Shown here: positions 1 through 8,198 of the stretch, in pieces
Layout: each line of letters starts with the position of its first letter
Position numbering within the stretch: the stretch's first letter is position 1
Origin: RPQJ01 sp963748985
GTDB lineage: Bacteria; Pseudomonadota; Gammaproteobacteria; Steroidobacterales; Steroidobacteraceae
Length of the DNA stretch: 64,000 nt
Direction of reading: 5' to 3'
Assembly (NCBI GenBank): GCA_963748985.1
Contig: CAVVKQ010000004.1
Coordinates: 56,169 to 120,168, forward strand
Program-made: the position numbers and the translations under genes
The notes under the pieces: generated by a model
The model's input: the letters and a program-made list of their open reading frames with translations, nothing else
Database searches by the model: none
What the model was told of the DNA's origin: nothing

Positions 1-353
1 AGCGCAGGGTGCTCGATGCCCGCGCCGCGGAACGCTATCGCGGCGAGATCGAACCGATTGACCCGGTCGCGGGCCACGTGCCCGGCGCGCTCAATCATCC
101 ATCGTCGGGCGTTGTCGCTGCGGACGGCCGGTTGCTGCCGCCCGCCGCGCTGGCGGACGCATTCACTCGCACGCTCGGGCCCGTCAGTCCGGCCGACACG
201 GTTGCGATGTGCGGGTCGGGCGTCACGGCCTGCCACCTGCTGCTGGCGATGGAACACGCCGGAATGCCCGGAGCGCGCCTCTATCCCGGCAGCTGGAGCG
301 AGTGGTCTAGGGATCCCGCGCGCCCAGTGGCGCGCGGAAGGGGAAGGGGTTAG
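1..353 (+). CDS. 3-mercaptopyruvate sulfurtransferase, C-terminal part
   Basis: The frame is open through the left window edge, so the gene starts outside and only its last ~117 codons are seen. The visible part is a rhodanese domain with the active-site loop CGSGVTA near the end. In this family the loop cysteine carries the persulfide. A CGSGVTA loop is typical of 3-mercaptopyruvate sulfurtransferases (SseA type), while thiosulfate enzymes usually have CRKGVTA. The expected role is transfer of sulfane sulfur from 3-mercaptopyruvate to an acceptor. The TAG stop lies inside the first unit of the GGGGTTA repeat that follows, so the repeat may have altered the very C-terminus. Confidence 0.85.
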   Translation, partial: RRVLDARAAERYRGEIEPIDPVAGHVPGALNHPSSGVVAADGRLLPPAALADAFTRTLGPVSPADTVAMCGSGVTACHLLLAMEHAGMPGARLYPGSWSEWSRDPARPVARGRGRG

Positions 354-483
354 GGGTTAGGGGTTAGGGGTTAGTCGGAATGCGCAGCTCCGCTTCTGAA
401 GTCCAGATGCTTGCGTCCAGATTTTCGGACTTTCACTGCACCTCCGACTAACCCCTAACCCCTAACCCCTATCCCCTATCCCC
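346..483. repeat. Inverted GGGGTTA heptamer element
   Basis: Four in-phase GGGGTTA units (346-373) are followed by about 75 bases of unique sequence, then three TAACCCC and two TATCCCC units (449-483). The inner ends are also complementary: TTAGTCGGA faces TCCGACTAA. The whole therefore forms an inverted-repeat unit, with one arm guanine-rich on each strand. It fills the gap between the sulfurtransferase and speA. No gene is seen inside it. Confidence 0.85.
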
Positions 484-577
484 CCAGATTTCTGTTTACG
501 TCAGCCCCCACAGTGACTATCGTGCGCGCCTCTTTTTTCCGGCCTGAACACCGGACACAGGTGGAACGACCAAGACA

Positions 578-2527
578 GTGGAAAATCCCGAACGCAAGAC
601 TGGCTACACCGGCCCCTGGAACGTCGAGGACTCGCTCGACCTCTACGGCGTCAACGCCTGGGGCAACGGCTACTTCGGCATCAATGCCGCTGGCCACGCC
701 ATCGTGCGTCCCGACTGGACCGAGGGCCGGGAAATCGACCTGCACGAGGTCGTCACCGGCCTCGCCGCGCGCGACCTGTCCACGCCCGTGGTCGTCCGCT
801 TCTCGGACATCCTGCGTCACCGCCTGACGCGGCTGCGCGACGCGTTCGCCACTGCGATTGCGGAGAATGAATACACGAGCCGTTATTGCGCGGTGTTCCC
901 GATCAAGGTCAACCAGCAGCGACTGGTGGTCGAGGAAATTTACGGCTACGGTCGCGAGTTCGGCTTCGGCCTCGAGGTGGGCTCCAAGCCCGAGCTGCTC
1001 GCCGTGATGGCACTGACCGAGGGCGAGTCCGAGCGCCTGATCATCTGCAACGGTTTCAAGGACGACAGTTACATCGAGGCCGTGATCCTGGCCGCGAAGC
1101 TCGGTCGCACGATCATTCCGGTCGTCGAGAATTTCAGCGAACTGGCCCTGATCTTGAAGCACGCGAAGAAGTACGACGTGCGTCCACGCCTCGGCGTGCG
1201 CGTGAAGCTCGCGAGCGAAGGCGCCGGACGCTGGCGCGAATCATCGGGCGAGAAGAGCAAGTTCGGCCTGTTCGTCACCGAGATCCTCGACCTTGTAGGC
1301 GTACTCAAGGAACACGGCCTGGAGGACTGCCTGCAGCTCGTGCACTGCCACCCGGGCAGCCAGCTGCAGGACATCCGTCGCGTGAAGGACGCAGTGACGG
1401 AGCTCGCGCACGTCTATGCCGAGCTGAAGCAGTTGGGTGCCGGCCTGCAGTACATCGACATCGGCGGCGGACTGGGCGTCGACTACGACGGCAGCCGCAC
1501 CAATTACGAATCATCGATGAACTACACGCTCGCTGAGTACGCGAGCGACGTGGTCTATCGCATTGCGAACGTGTGCAATGCCCGGGGCATCGACCACCCC
1601 ATCATCGTCAGCGAGTCGGGCCGCGCGATCGCAGCGCACCACAGCCTGTTGATCTGCGACGTGCTCGGCAACTCGCAACTCGACCGTTTCCGCGTCACCG
1701 AGGCCGACGAGCAGATGGTGCGCGAGAAGAAGGAGATCCCGCAGCCGGTGCAGGACCTGCTCGACGCCTACCGTTCGGTCTCGGAGCGGCGGCTGGTCGA
1801 GTGCTATCACGACGCGTTGCAGGCCCGCGAACAGGCCCTGCAGATGTTCAGCGTCGGTTACCTCGGCCTCGAGGCCCGCGGCCTGGTCGAGCGCCTGTAC
1901 TGGGCCACCTGCGCCAAGATCCGTGATCTCTGCCGCAAACTGGAATCGGTGCCCGAGGAACTTGAAAGCCTCGAGACCATCCTGAGCGACATCTATTTCT
2001 GCAACCTGTCGATCTTCCAGTCGCTGCCCGACAGCTGGGCCATCGACCAGCTGTTCCCGATCATGCCGGTGCACCGCCTCGACGAGCGTCCCGCCCGCAC
2101 GGGCGTGCTGGCAGACATCACCTGCGATTCCGACGGCAAGATCGATCACTTCGTCAGCCTGCGCGAGACGAAGCGCTCGCTCGAACTGCACGACCTCAAG
2201 CCGGACGAGCCGTACTACATCGCGTTCTTTCTCGTGGGCGCCTACCAGGAAACGCTCGGCGACCTGCACAACCTCTTCGGCGACACGCACGTCGTGCACA
2301 TCAAGCTGCACGACGAGGGCGGCTGGTGGATCGAGGAAACGGTGAAGGGAGATTCGGCGGCCGAGGTGCTGCGCTACATGCAGTACGACGTCGAGCGGCT
2401 CGTGCCGCAGTTCGCGCGCGACTGCGAACGCGCCGTGCGCGAGAGCCGCATCACGCTGCCGGAGAGCCAGGCGATGCGACGCTTCTACGAAGCCGAACTC
2501 GCCGGCTACACGTACCTCGAACCCTGA
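578..2527 (+). CDS. speA: Biosynthetic arginine decarboxylase
   Basis: This PLP enzyme of the alanine racemase-fold (group IV) decarboxylases converts L-arginine to agmatine, the first step of the agmatine route to putrescine. The 649-aa length matches the family (E. coli SpeA is 658). Visible features are the N-terminal NGYF segment, the PLP lysine in VFPIKVNQQ (about residue 109), HCHPGSQ (about 258), the phosphate-binding GGGLGVDYDG (about 300) and the second-subunit active-site cysteine in CDSDGKID (about 516). The GTG at 578 is used as start because homology begins within about 15 residues of it; no strong Shine-Dalgarno is obvious. Heptamer repeats flank both ends of the gene. Confidence 0.96.
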   Translation: MENPERKTGYTGPWNVEDSLDLYGVNAWGNGYFGINAAGHAIVRPDWTEGREIDLHEVVTGLAARDLSTPVVVRFSDILRHRLTRLRDAFATAIAENEYTSRYCAVFPIKVNQQRLVVEEIYGYGREFGFGLEVGSKPELLAVMALTEGESERLIICNGFKDDSYIEAVILAAKLGRTIIPVVENFSELALILKHAKKYDVRPRLGVRVKLASEGAGRWRESSGEKSKFGLFVTEILDLVGVLKEHGLEDCLQLVHCHPGSQLQDIRRVKDAVTELAHVYAELKQLGAGLQYIDIGGGLGVDYDGSRTNYESSMNYTLAEYASDVVYRIANVCNARGIDHPIIVSESGRAIAAHHSLLICDVLGNSQLDRFRVTEADEQMVREKKEIPQPVQDLLDAYRSVSERRLVECYHDALQAREQALQMFSVGYLGLEARGLVERLYWATCAKIRDLCRKLESVPEELESLETILSDIYFCNLSIFQSLPDSWAIDQLFPIMPVHRLDERPARTGVLADITCDSDGKIDHFVSLRETKRSLELHDLKPDEPYYIAFFLVGAYQETLGDLHNLFGDTHVVHIKLHDEGGWWIEETVKGDSAAEVLRYMQYDVERLVPQFARDCERAVRESRITLPESQAMRRFYEAELAGYTYLEP

Positions 2528-2530
2528 GGA

Positions 2531-2650
2531 AGTGAATAGTGATTAGTGAATAGTGAGTAGTGACTAGTCACTAATGACTAGTCACTAATCACTAATCACT
2601 AATCACTAATCACTAATCACTAATCACTATTCACTATTCACTATTCACTT
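2531..2650. repeat. Inverted AGTGAWT heptamer array
   Basis: Five in-phase units of the type AGTGAAT/AGTGATT (2531-2565) are followed by a short ACTAGT-containing centre. On the other arm come AGTCACT, six AATCACT and three ATTCACT units (2580-2649), which are complementary to the left arm. GGAA and TTCC close the ends. The array fills the whole gap between convergent speA and the GDT1-type gene and could fold into a long hairpin. It has the same 7-base period as the GGGGTTA arrays but a different sequence. Confidence 0.85.
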
Positions 2651-2659
2651 TCCTGGCGC

Positions 2660-3235
2660 TCAGCCGAGCCGGCCATAGCCCAGGAGCACCGTAACGCCAA
2701 GCGCGAGGAAGATCGCGGCGGCGATCCGATGCACGATGTGCATCGGCAGTTTCTTCGCGGCCACTTCGCCGAGCAGCACGGCCGGAACGTTCGCCAGCAT
2801 CATGCCGAGCGTCGTACCCGCGACGACCGCGAACAGCGAGCTGTATTTCGCGGCCAGCGCGACGGTCGCGATCTGCGTCTTGTCGCCCATCTCGAGCAGG
2901 AAGAACGCGATCAACGTGGTGACGAATACGCCGAACCGGGGAGCGGCGTCTTTCTTCTCATCGCCGTCGTACTTGTCGGGCACGAGCGTCCAGGCCGCCA
3001 TCGCAATGAACGACAGGCCGAGGATCCAGCGCATCGCCGTCGGTCCTGCAAGCGTCGAGATCCATGCACCCGCTGCACCGGCCACCGCGTGGTTGACCAC
3101 TGTCGCGACCAGGATGCCGAGAATGATGGGCACGGGTTTGCGGTACTTCGCCGCGAGCACGAGCGCGAGCAGTTGAGTCTTGTCGCCGATCTCGGCAAGG
3201 GCAACGACACCGGTCGAGACGAGAAAAGCTTCCAT
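2660..3235 (-). CDS. UPF0016/GDT1-family cation (Mn2+/Ca2+) exporter
   Basis: The 191-aa integral membrane protein carries the two family signature motifs, EIGDKTQ at residue 15 and EMGDKTQ at residue 115, each at the start of a three-helix half of an internally duplicated fold. Eukaryotic TMEM165/GDT1 and bacterial MneA/MntX-type members export Mn2+ (and Ca2+) in exchange for protons; the acidic motifs bind the metal. The ATG at 3235 is chosen because it puts the first motif at the usual distance from the N-terminus; an upstream in-frame start would add 24 residues unlike the family. I looked upstream for a Mn2+ (yybP-ykoY) riboswitch and saw no convincing one. Substrate specificity is an inference from the family. 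Confidence 0.9.
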   Translation of the reverse strand: MEAFLVSTGVVALAEIGDKTQLLALVLAAKYRKPVPIILGILVATVVNHAVAGAAGAWISTLAGPTAMRWILGLSFIAMAAWTLVPDKYDGDEKKDAAPRFGVFVTTLIAFFLLEMGDKTQIATVALAAKYSSLFAVVAGTTLGMMLANVPAVLLGEVAAKKLPMHIVHRIAAAIFLALGVTVLLGYGRLG

Positions 3236-3427
3236 GGTCTGGGCTCGGGCGTTGGCAGCCGCGGACCTTAGCACTGCGCCAGACGCGACCGCCATGCGCA
3301 TTGGCACCGGGCCCGGGACACGGCGTTCTTGCGGGACAAAGTCATTGAAAGTTCACGACGATTTAACGGGGCCGTCATGGGTTGGCGGTGCAATGTCGCC
3401 CTGTCACACCACACGGCGTCACCCACG

Positions 3428-3610
3428 ATGCTCGAAGAAGCCCTCGATCCGCGACCGTCCCTGCAACTCGAATTCGCCCGCATATTTTCCGGATCTGCAG
3501 CGATCCCGGCCATCTCGGTCGATACGCTTGCACGAATCTGGAACGACGACGCATCGCTCTGGAGCAACCTGCGCACCCTGGAGTACTGGACCGACCGCGC
3601 CCGTCGCTGA
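3428..3610 (+). CDS. Possible small protein (60 aa)
   Basis: A short open frame starts at an ATG and ends with TGA. The product is soluble, acidic in its first half, with a C-terminal stretch rich in Trp, Arg and Asp. Third positions are fairly GC-rich, as in real genes here, but no Shine-Dalgarno precedes the ATG and no family is recognised. The frame could be extended upstream to 3329. It lies alone in a gap of almost 1 kb and may not be a gene. Confidence 0.25.
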   Translation: MLEEALDPRPSLQLEFARIFSGSAAIPAISVDTLARIWNDDASLWSNLRTLEYWTDRARR

Positions 3611-3664
3611 TGCCGGACCGGTCGGGTACCTGCTTGACGGTGGGGCATCCGACAGCATTTTTTT

Positions 3665-3694
3665 GCGCTGCATCAACGATTTAGGTTGCAGCGC
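3665..3694. other. Stem-loop with 8-bp arms
   Basis: GCGCTGCA (3665-3672) and TGCAGCGC (3687-3694) are perfect inverted arms around a 14-base loop. A run of T lies on the 5' side only, so it is not a canonical terminator on the plus strand. Confidence 0.4.
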
Positions 3695-3720
3695 TCCCGA
3701 ACTGCAAGTACATTCGGCTC

Positions 3721-3737
3721 TGGTCAAAGTTTGACCA
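3721..3737. promoter_or_regulatory. Perfect 17-bp palindrome, candidate operator
   Basis: TGGTCAAAGTTTGACCA is a perfect dyad with 8-bp arms around one base. That size and symmetry suit a dimeric repressor site. It lies in the gap before the RNA-binding protein gene, about 480 bases from the start codon. The regulator is unknown, and FadR-type sites are only loosely similar. Confidence 0.35.
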
Positions 3738-4214
3738 ACGAGCGCCCAGCGCGAAAACGGCACCGAGACGCAATCGATTAACGAGCCGAGTTCCGAGGAT
3801 TCAATCCTTCGCTTCGCCTGGTGCCGACCATTCCATGACGACCCTGCCCATGGGCTCACTGCCCCTCGCTTCCCCGGTCCGGCTTGCTGCCGTTAGACCC
3901 GGTCTGCACTTGCGCGTGGGTCGCCTCGGTCGGCATGCGCGGGGCCGCCCGGGATCGATTTCTGGGGGGGTGTGCTAGCATGCGCCGCGATCGTTGCCCG
4001 TACGTGTCTTGCAGAGCGCCATTCGGCGCCTCTAGTTTCGAGCCGAAACGTCTTCGATCAGTGACAGGAAACGTCGCTGGAGCGCCGGCTGGATCAGCCA
4101 GGCGACACGAATGACTCACGGCTGCGAACCCCTGTTTGAATGAGTGTTGAGTAGTGCCGGCCAGGCAATGACGCCTGTGTTCCGGTTTGATGTGTTACTT
4201 CTGAGGATGTTCGA
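3738..4214 (+). other. Long gene-free leader before the RRM gene
   Basis: No convincing gene is seen here. The last 150 bases can form stems, for example GGCTG/CAGCC nested inside GTCGC/GCGAC near 4070-4107. A good Shine-Dalgarno (GAGGA, six bases before the ATG) closes the region. A structured 5' untranslated region would fit the cold-responsive control common for small RRM/glycine-rich genes. This is inference only. Confidence 0.3.
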
Positions 4215-4601
4215 ATGACCAAGATTTACGTGGGCAACCTGCCTTTCACAGCGACTGAACCTGACGTGCGCGAGCTTTTCGCCCAGCACGGCACCGTCGA
4301 ATCCGTTGCCCTCCCGACTGACCGCGAGACCGGCCGGCCGCGCGGCTTCGGCTTCGTCGAAATGCCGCAGGCTGATGCCCAGCGCGCCATGCAGGCGCTC
4401 AACGGCTTCAACATGGGCGGTCGTCCCCTGCGCGTCAATGAAGCGCAGGATCGTCCCCGCACCGGTGGCGGTGGCGGCGGCGGCGGTCGTCCGGGTGGCG
4501 GTGGCCGTCCGGGTGGCGGTGGCGGCGGCTACGGCGGTGGTGGCGGCGGTGGCGGCGGCTACGGCGGCGGCGGTGGCGGCGGCGGACAGCGCCGCTGGTA
4601 A
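4215..4601 (+). CDS. RRM/glycine-rich RNA-binding protein
   Basis: The 128-aa protein has a single RNA recognition motif in residues 1-80, with RNP2 IYVGNL at residues 4-9 and RNP1 RGFGFVEM near residue 44. A glycine-rich tail of about 40 residues follows, with Arg-Pro and Tyr interruptions, then a terminal QRRW. This is the architecture of cyanobacterial and proteobacterial Rbp proteins, which bind single-stranded RNA and are often cold-induced. The GAGGA ribosome site at normal spacing supports the start. A strong hairpin follows about 55 bases after the stop, so the gene is probably monocistronic. Confidence 0.93.
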   Translation: MTKIYVGNLPFTATEPDVRELFAQHGTVESVALPTDRETGRPRGFGFVEMPQADAQRAMQALNGFNMGGRPLRVNEAQDRPRTGGGGGGGGRPGGGGRPGGGGGGYGGGGGGGGGYGGGGGGGGQRRW

Positions 4602-4656
4602 CCCCGTTCGGGACTGAGGCCTGAAGCCCGGTCCCGGCCGAACCAGCAAGCCTGAT

Positions 4657-4686
4657 GAAGGCCGCAGCCTGCGGGTTGCGGCCTTC
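4657..4686 (+). terminator. Intrinsic-type hairpin after the RRM gene
   Basis: GAAGGCCGCAGC (4657-4668) pairs with GTTGCGGCCTTC (4675-4686), twelve pairs with one G-T wobble and a 6-base loop. Only TGT follows rather than a run of T, so termination may be partial. It also lies just beyond the convergent helicase gene and could serve both. Confidence 0.6.
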
Positions 4687-4760
4687 TGTCCCTGGCGCTC
4701 GAAGCACCCTTCAGGGTGCGGCGGGATCGCGCGCCTGCGGCGAATCCTCGATTCGCCTGC

Positions 4761-6851
4761 TCACCACATGTCCCGCAACCGGTTCGCGACGTCGATGCGC
4801 GGGCCCTCGGCTGCCTGGTGTGCGCCGAAGCCTTCCTTCGTTTCCCCGGCGGTCACCCGCTGGAATCCCTTCAGCACCGGCTCGGTCAGGAATCGGCTGC
4901 GCGCGCCATGCACGTAGCGGTCCCCCATGCCCTGCTGTTGCGTGACGTAAAAGCGCACTGGAGCGATCAATCGCAGCTCGGTGCGGGCCCGCGTCATCGC
5001 CACGTAGAGCAAGCGGCGCTCCTCCTCCAGCAATTCGGCCCGGCCGGCCGCGAACTCCGACGGGAACGTCCCGTCGGTGACGTTCAGCACGTGCACCGAC
5101 TCCCACTCCTGCCCCTTCGCGGAATGCACCGTCGACAGCACGAGATAGTCCTCGTCGAGCAGCGGATCGCCTGCAAGGTCGCCCGTGGCTTGCGGCGGGT
5201 CGAGCGTGAGTTCGGTGACGAACGATTCGCGAGTGAGGTGCTGCTGGCTCAGGCGCTCGAGCTGGTCGAGATCACCGCGCCGCGCATGTGCTGCCTCGTA
5301 CAGGCGGTCGAGCTGCGGTTCATACCATTGCCGCACGCGTCCCACCTGGCCTTCCCAGGGCGCATTGTCCGCGCCGATGTCGGCCAGCAACCGGGTGAGC
5401 GGGCCCCAGGTATCGCGCGTCGCAGCAGGCACGGGGTGCGCCATCAACGCCAGCCACGAAAACGCGGCGGCTTCGAACGCTTCGCACGCGCGCTGCGCAT
5501 TGGCGGGACCCATGCCAGGCAGCAACTGCAGCACCCGGAAGGCGGCGATGCGGTTGCGCGGGTTGTCGGCCCAGCGCAGCAGCGCGAGCAGGTCCTTCAC
5601 GTGCGCCGCTTCGAGGAACTTGAGGCCGCCGTACTTCACGTACGGGATGTTCCTGCGCATGAGCTCGAGTTCAAGCACGTCGCTGTGATCGGCGTTGCGG
5701 AACAGTACCGCCTGGCGTCGGAGATCGACGCCACGCTCGCGCGCCTCGAGCACGCAGTCAGCGACGAAGATCGCCTGTGCCTGTTCGTCAAGCACCGTCA
5801 CGTACTGCGGCAAACTGCCGGGACCACGCACGCTGTGGAGGTGCTTGCGGTACTGCCGTGCGCCTTCCGCCATCAGCGCGTTGGCGGCGTCGAGCACGGG
5901 CTGCGTCGAACGATAGTTTTGCTCGAGCGTGACGACGCGCGCGGGCGGCGTGAAGCGCGACGGAAATTCGAGGATGTTGTCGATCGACGCGGCACGGAAG
6001 GAATAGATCGCCTGTGCGTCGTCGCCGACGATGGTGAGTCCGGCGCCGTCGGGCTTGAGCCGCAGCAGGATCTCGGCCTGCACGACGTTGGTATCCTGGT
6101 ATTCATCGACCAGCACATGGTCGAAACGCGAGCCGATCTCGGCGGCCAGCGCCGGATCGGCCGTCATCACGTGCCAATAGAGCAGCAGGTCGTCGTAGTC
6201 GAGCACCTGCTGTTCGAGCTTGGCCTCGACGTAGGCGCGGCAGAGCGCGGTGAGCTGCACCTCCCAGTCCAGGCACCACGGGTACGCGGTCTCCAGCGTG
6301 TGCCGCAGCGGTCGTTGCGTGTTGACGCGATGCGAGTAGAGCCCTAAGCACGTGTCCTTGCGCGGGAATCGCTTCACCGTCTTCGAGAAGCCGAGCCGGT
6401 GACGCACGACGTCCATGAGGTCCGCGGCGTCCCCGCGGTCCAGCACGCTGAAGCCGGGATCGAGACCGAGCCGCGGCGCGTACTCGCGGATCAGGCGATT
6501 GCCGATCGAGTGGAACGTGCCGGACCACGGCAGGCGCAAGTGGTCGGGAACGCGGGTCGTCGAATTCGACTGGGCCGCGAGCGCCTCGGCCATGACTTTC
6601 TGCGCGCGTCGGGTCATTTCGAGCGCGGCCCGGCGCGTGAACGTGAGCAGCAGCATGCGCTCCGGCGGCACGCCGGCGAGCAGCAGGCGCGCGACGCGGT
6701 GCGCAAGGGTACTGGTCTTGCCCGTGCCCGCCCCGGCGATGACGAGCAATGGCGGTGCCTGAACTCCGCCACCGCCGCGAGGCTCGCCATGCATCACCGC
6801 GTCGCGTTGCGCGGCATTGAGCGTGGCAAAGGCAGAGTTCGTGGCGGCCAT
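4761..6851 (-). CDS. UvrD/Rep-family ATP-dependent DNA helicase
   Basis: The 696-aa superfamily 1A helicase has the expected motif order: Walker A AGAGTGKT (residues 39-46), motif Ia LLTFTRRAA, DEYQDTN (about 249), GDDAQAIYSFR, the motif IV Arg in QNYRSTQP, VHSAKGQEW and motif VI YVAMTRAR (about 617). Such enzymes unwind DNA 3' to 5'. At 696 aa it is close to UvrD (720) and Rep (673) in length, but it lacks the typical UvrD C-terminal tail. It is probably a third, Rep-like paralogue acting in repair or replication restart. No partner gene lies beside it. Confidence 0.93.
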   Translation of the reverse strand: MAATNSAFATLNAAQRDAVMHGEPRGGGGVQAPPLLVIAGAGTGKTSTLAHRVARLLLAGVPPERMLLLTFTRRAALEMTRRAQKVMAEALAAQSNSTTRVPDHLRLPWSGTFHSIGNRLIREYAPRLGLDPGFSVLDRGDAADLMDVVRHRLGFSKTVKRFPRKDTCLGLYSHRVNTQRPLRHTLETAYPWCLDWEVQLTALCRAYVEAKLEQQVLDYDDLLLYWHVMTADPALAAEIGSRFDHVLVDEYQDTNVVQAEILLRLKPDGAGLTIVGDDAQAIYSFRAASIDNILEFPSRFTPPARVVTLEQNYRSTQPVLDAANALMAEGARQYRKHLHSVRGPGSLPQYVTVLDEQAQAIFVADCVLEARERGVDLRRQAVLFRNADHSDVLELELMRRNIPYVKYGGLKFLEAAHVKDLLALLRWADNPRNRIAAFRVLQLLPGMGPANAQRACEAFEAAAFSWLALMAHPVPAATRDTWGPLTRLLADIGADNAPWEGQVGRVRQWYEPQLDRLYEAAHARRGDLDQLERLSQQHLTRESFVTELTLDPPQATGDLAGDPLLDEDYLVLSTVHSAKGQEWESVHVLNVTDGTFPSEFAAGRAELLEEERRLLYVAMTRARTELRLIAPVRFYVTQQQGMGDRYVHGARSRFLTEPVLKGFQRVTAGETKEGFGAHQAAEGPRIDVANRLRDMW

Positions 6852-6898
6852 GGCAGGCAGTCACTATAGGCAGCGGCTGTATGGATATCCAGTAGTAA

Positions 6899-6926
6899 GG
6901 GGTTAGGGGTTGGGGGATGGGGGTTA
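6899..6926. repeat. GGGGTTA heptamer array (4 units)
   Basis: Four in-phase 7-base units, GGGGTTA, GGGGTTG, GGGGATG and GGGGTTA, lie between the divergent helicase gene and the next plus-strand gene. They belong to the same family as the element at 346-483 but have only the G-rich arm. Confidence 0.8.
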
Positions 6927-6979
6927 GTAAGATGCTGCCCCCAGGGGTTTCGCTTCAATCACAAAAGGCTAAGAACCAG

Positions 6980-7408
6980 ATGGCGAAAGGGAACAGCGAC
7001 GAGTTCGACATCGGCAGCATCGTCATGCGCGTGGTGTTTTCACTGGCGATCGTCTTCCTGACGTTCAACCCGACCGGGCACTCATACTTTCACTGGTTGC
7101 AGCAGAACCTGACACCGGTGCAGCCGGTGGTCGTGATCGCCGGCATCCTGTTGCTCGGCGCCTGGCTGTTCTTCATCCGTTCGACGTTCTCGTCGATGGG
7201 CACCATCGGCGTCGTGCTGCTGCTGGCGCTGTTCGCCGCCATCGTGTGGTGGATGGTCGCGCGAGGCTGGCTCTCGACTGCCGACAAGTCGACGATGGCG
7301 TGGGTGTTATTGACCTGCCTTGGCCTGCTGCTCGGCATCGGCATGTCGTGGGCGCACATCCGCGCGCGCATATCGGGCCAGGCGTCCGTCGACCGCGTCG
7401 ACCAGTAG
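6980..7408 (+). CDS. Four-helix membrane protein (DUF6524-like)
   Basis: The 142-aa protein has four predicted membrane helices (about residues 15-32, 46-64, 70-90 and 105-125) and a conserved-looking NPTGHSYFHW motif between the first two. It resembles small proteins grouped as DUF6524; no function is known to me. The ATG at 6980 is preferred because the 21 residues upstream of it are encoded partly by repeat-flanking sequence and are not membrane-like. It is followed after 29 bases by the peroxidase-related gene and may be co-transcribed with it. Confidence 0.8.
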   Translation: MAKGNSDEFDIGSIVMRVVFSLAIVFLTFNPTGHSYFHWLQQNLTPVQPVVVIAGILLLGAWLFFIRSTFSSMGTIGVVLLLALFAAIVWWMVARGWLSTADKSTMAWVLLTCLGLLLGIGMSWAHIRARISGQASVDRVDQ

Positions 7409-7437
7409 CCGTTGCAGCCGATGCCGAAGGAAATCCG

Positions 7438-8049
7438 ATGACCAGCGACGCACCGCAGGCGGAGCGATATCCGTCACAGCCGTCGCACGTGACGGCGCTC
7501 GACCTGCCGTTGCCGCCGCGCGAGTCGTTGCCGCCAGACCTGCAGAAGTACTTCCGCATGTGCGACGAGAAGATCGGCTTCCTGCCGAACGTGCTCGCCG
7601 CCTACACCTTCGACGAGAAGAAGCTGCGCGCGTTCATCGGCTTCTACAACGAACTGATGCTCGAGGACTCGCCGCTCAGCAAGCTCGAGCGCGAAATGAT
7701 CGCAGTGGTCGTCTCGTCGGCCAATCGCTGTTACTACTGCCAGGTGGCGCACGGGCAGGCGGTGCGCGAACTCTCGGGCGACCCGGCGCTCGGCGAGCTG
7801 CTGGTCATGAACTACCGCGCGGCGGCGCTGACGCCGCGGCAGCGGGCGATGCTCGACTTCGCGCACAAGTTGACCGTGACGCCCGCTGCCATCGTCGACG
7901 AGGATCGTGCCGCGCTGCGTAACGCGGGGTTCGACGATCGCTCGATCTGGGACATCGCCGCGGTGGCTGCATTCTTCAACCTGTCGAACCGGATGGCGAC
8001 CGCGGTCGACATGATGCCGAACCTCGAATATCACGCGAAGTGCCGTTGA
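7438..8049 (+). CDS. Peroxidase-related (AhpD-like/CMD family) enzyme
   Basis: The 203-aa protein belongs to the alkylhydroperoxidase D-like/carboxymuconolactone decarboxylase fold. The key motif CYYCQVAHG (about residues 98-106) gives the CxxC-xxxH arrangement of the AhpD active site, where the cysteines reduce peroxides. The surrounding layout (an N-terminal segment ending KIGFLPNVLAAY, then LTPRQRAMLDFA) matches the uncharacterised peroxidase-related subfamily. AAGGAA just before the ATG is a good ribosome site. The natural substrate is not known. Confidence 0.88.
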   Translation: MTSDAPQAERYPSQPSHVTALDLPLPPRESLPPDLQKYFRMCDEKIGFLPNVLAAYTFDEKKLRAFIGFYNELMLEDSPLSKLEREMIAVVVSSANRCYYCQVAHGQAVRELSGDPALGELLVMNYRAAALTPRQRAMLDFAHKLTVTPAAIVDEDRAALRNAGFDDRSIWDIAAVAAFFNLSNRMATAVDMMPNLEYHAKCR

Positions 8050-8198
8050 CTGACCGGCCGCTGTCACGTGCAACGCTGGACCAACCCGAGCTGGTCCTGC
8101 AATCGAGGCAACGCCATCGACGGTAATGCCGGCCAGCTTGAAGGCGAGCATGCTGCAGGCCTAACATGGCCGATTATCGCCGCGCCGGGAGAGTCATC

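Noticed and set aside
346..373. Chromosome end or telomere, because of the TTAGGGG-like units
   Set aside because: The arrays are internal, short, found at several loci and sit in both orientations between ordinary genes.
346..483. CRISPR array
   Set aside because: Units are 7 bases long, contiguous and without spacers; no cas genes are present.
3236..3330. Mn2+ (yybP-ykoY) riboswitch upstream of the GDT1-type exporter
   Set aside because: The conserved loop sequences of that class could not be found in the upstream region on the minus strand.
6917..6979. An upstream start for the DUF6524-like gene
   Set aside because: It would begin inside the heptamer array and add 21 non-membrane residues; the ATG at 6980 fits a normal membrane protein start.
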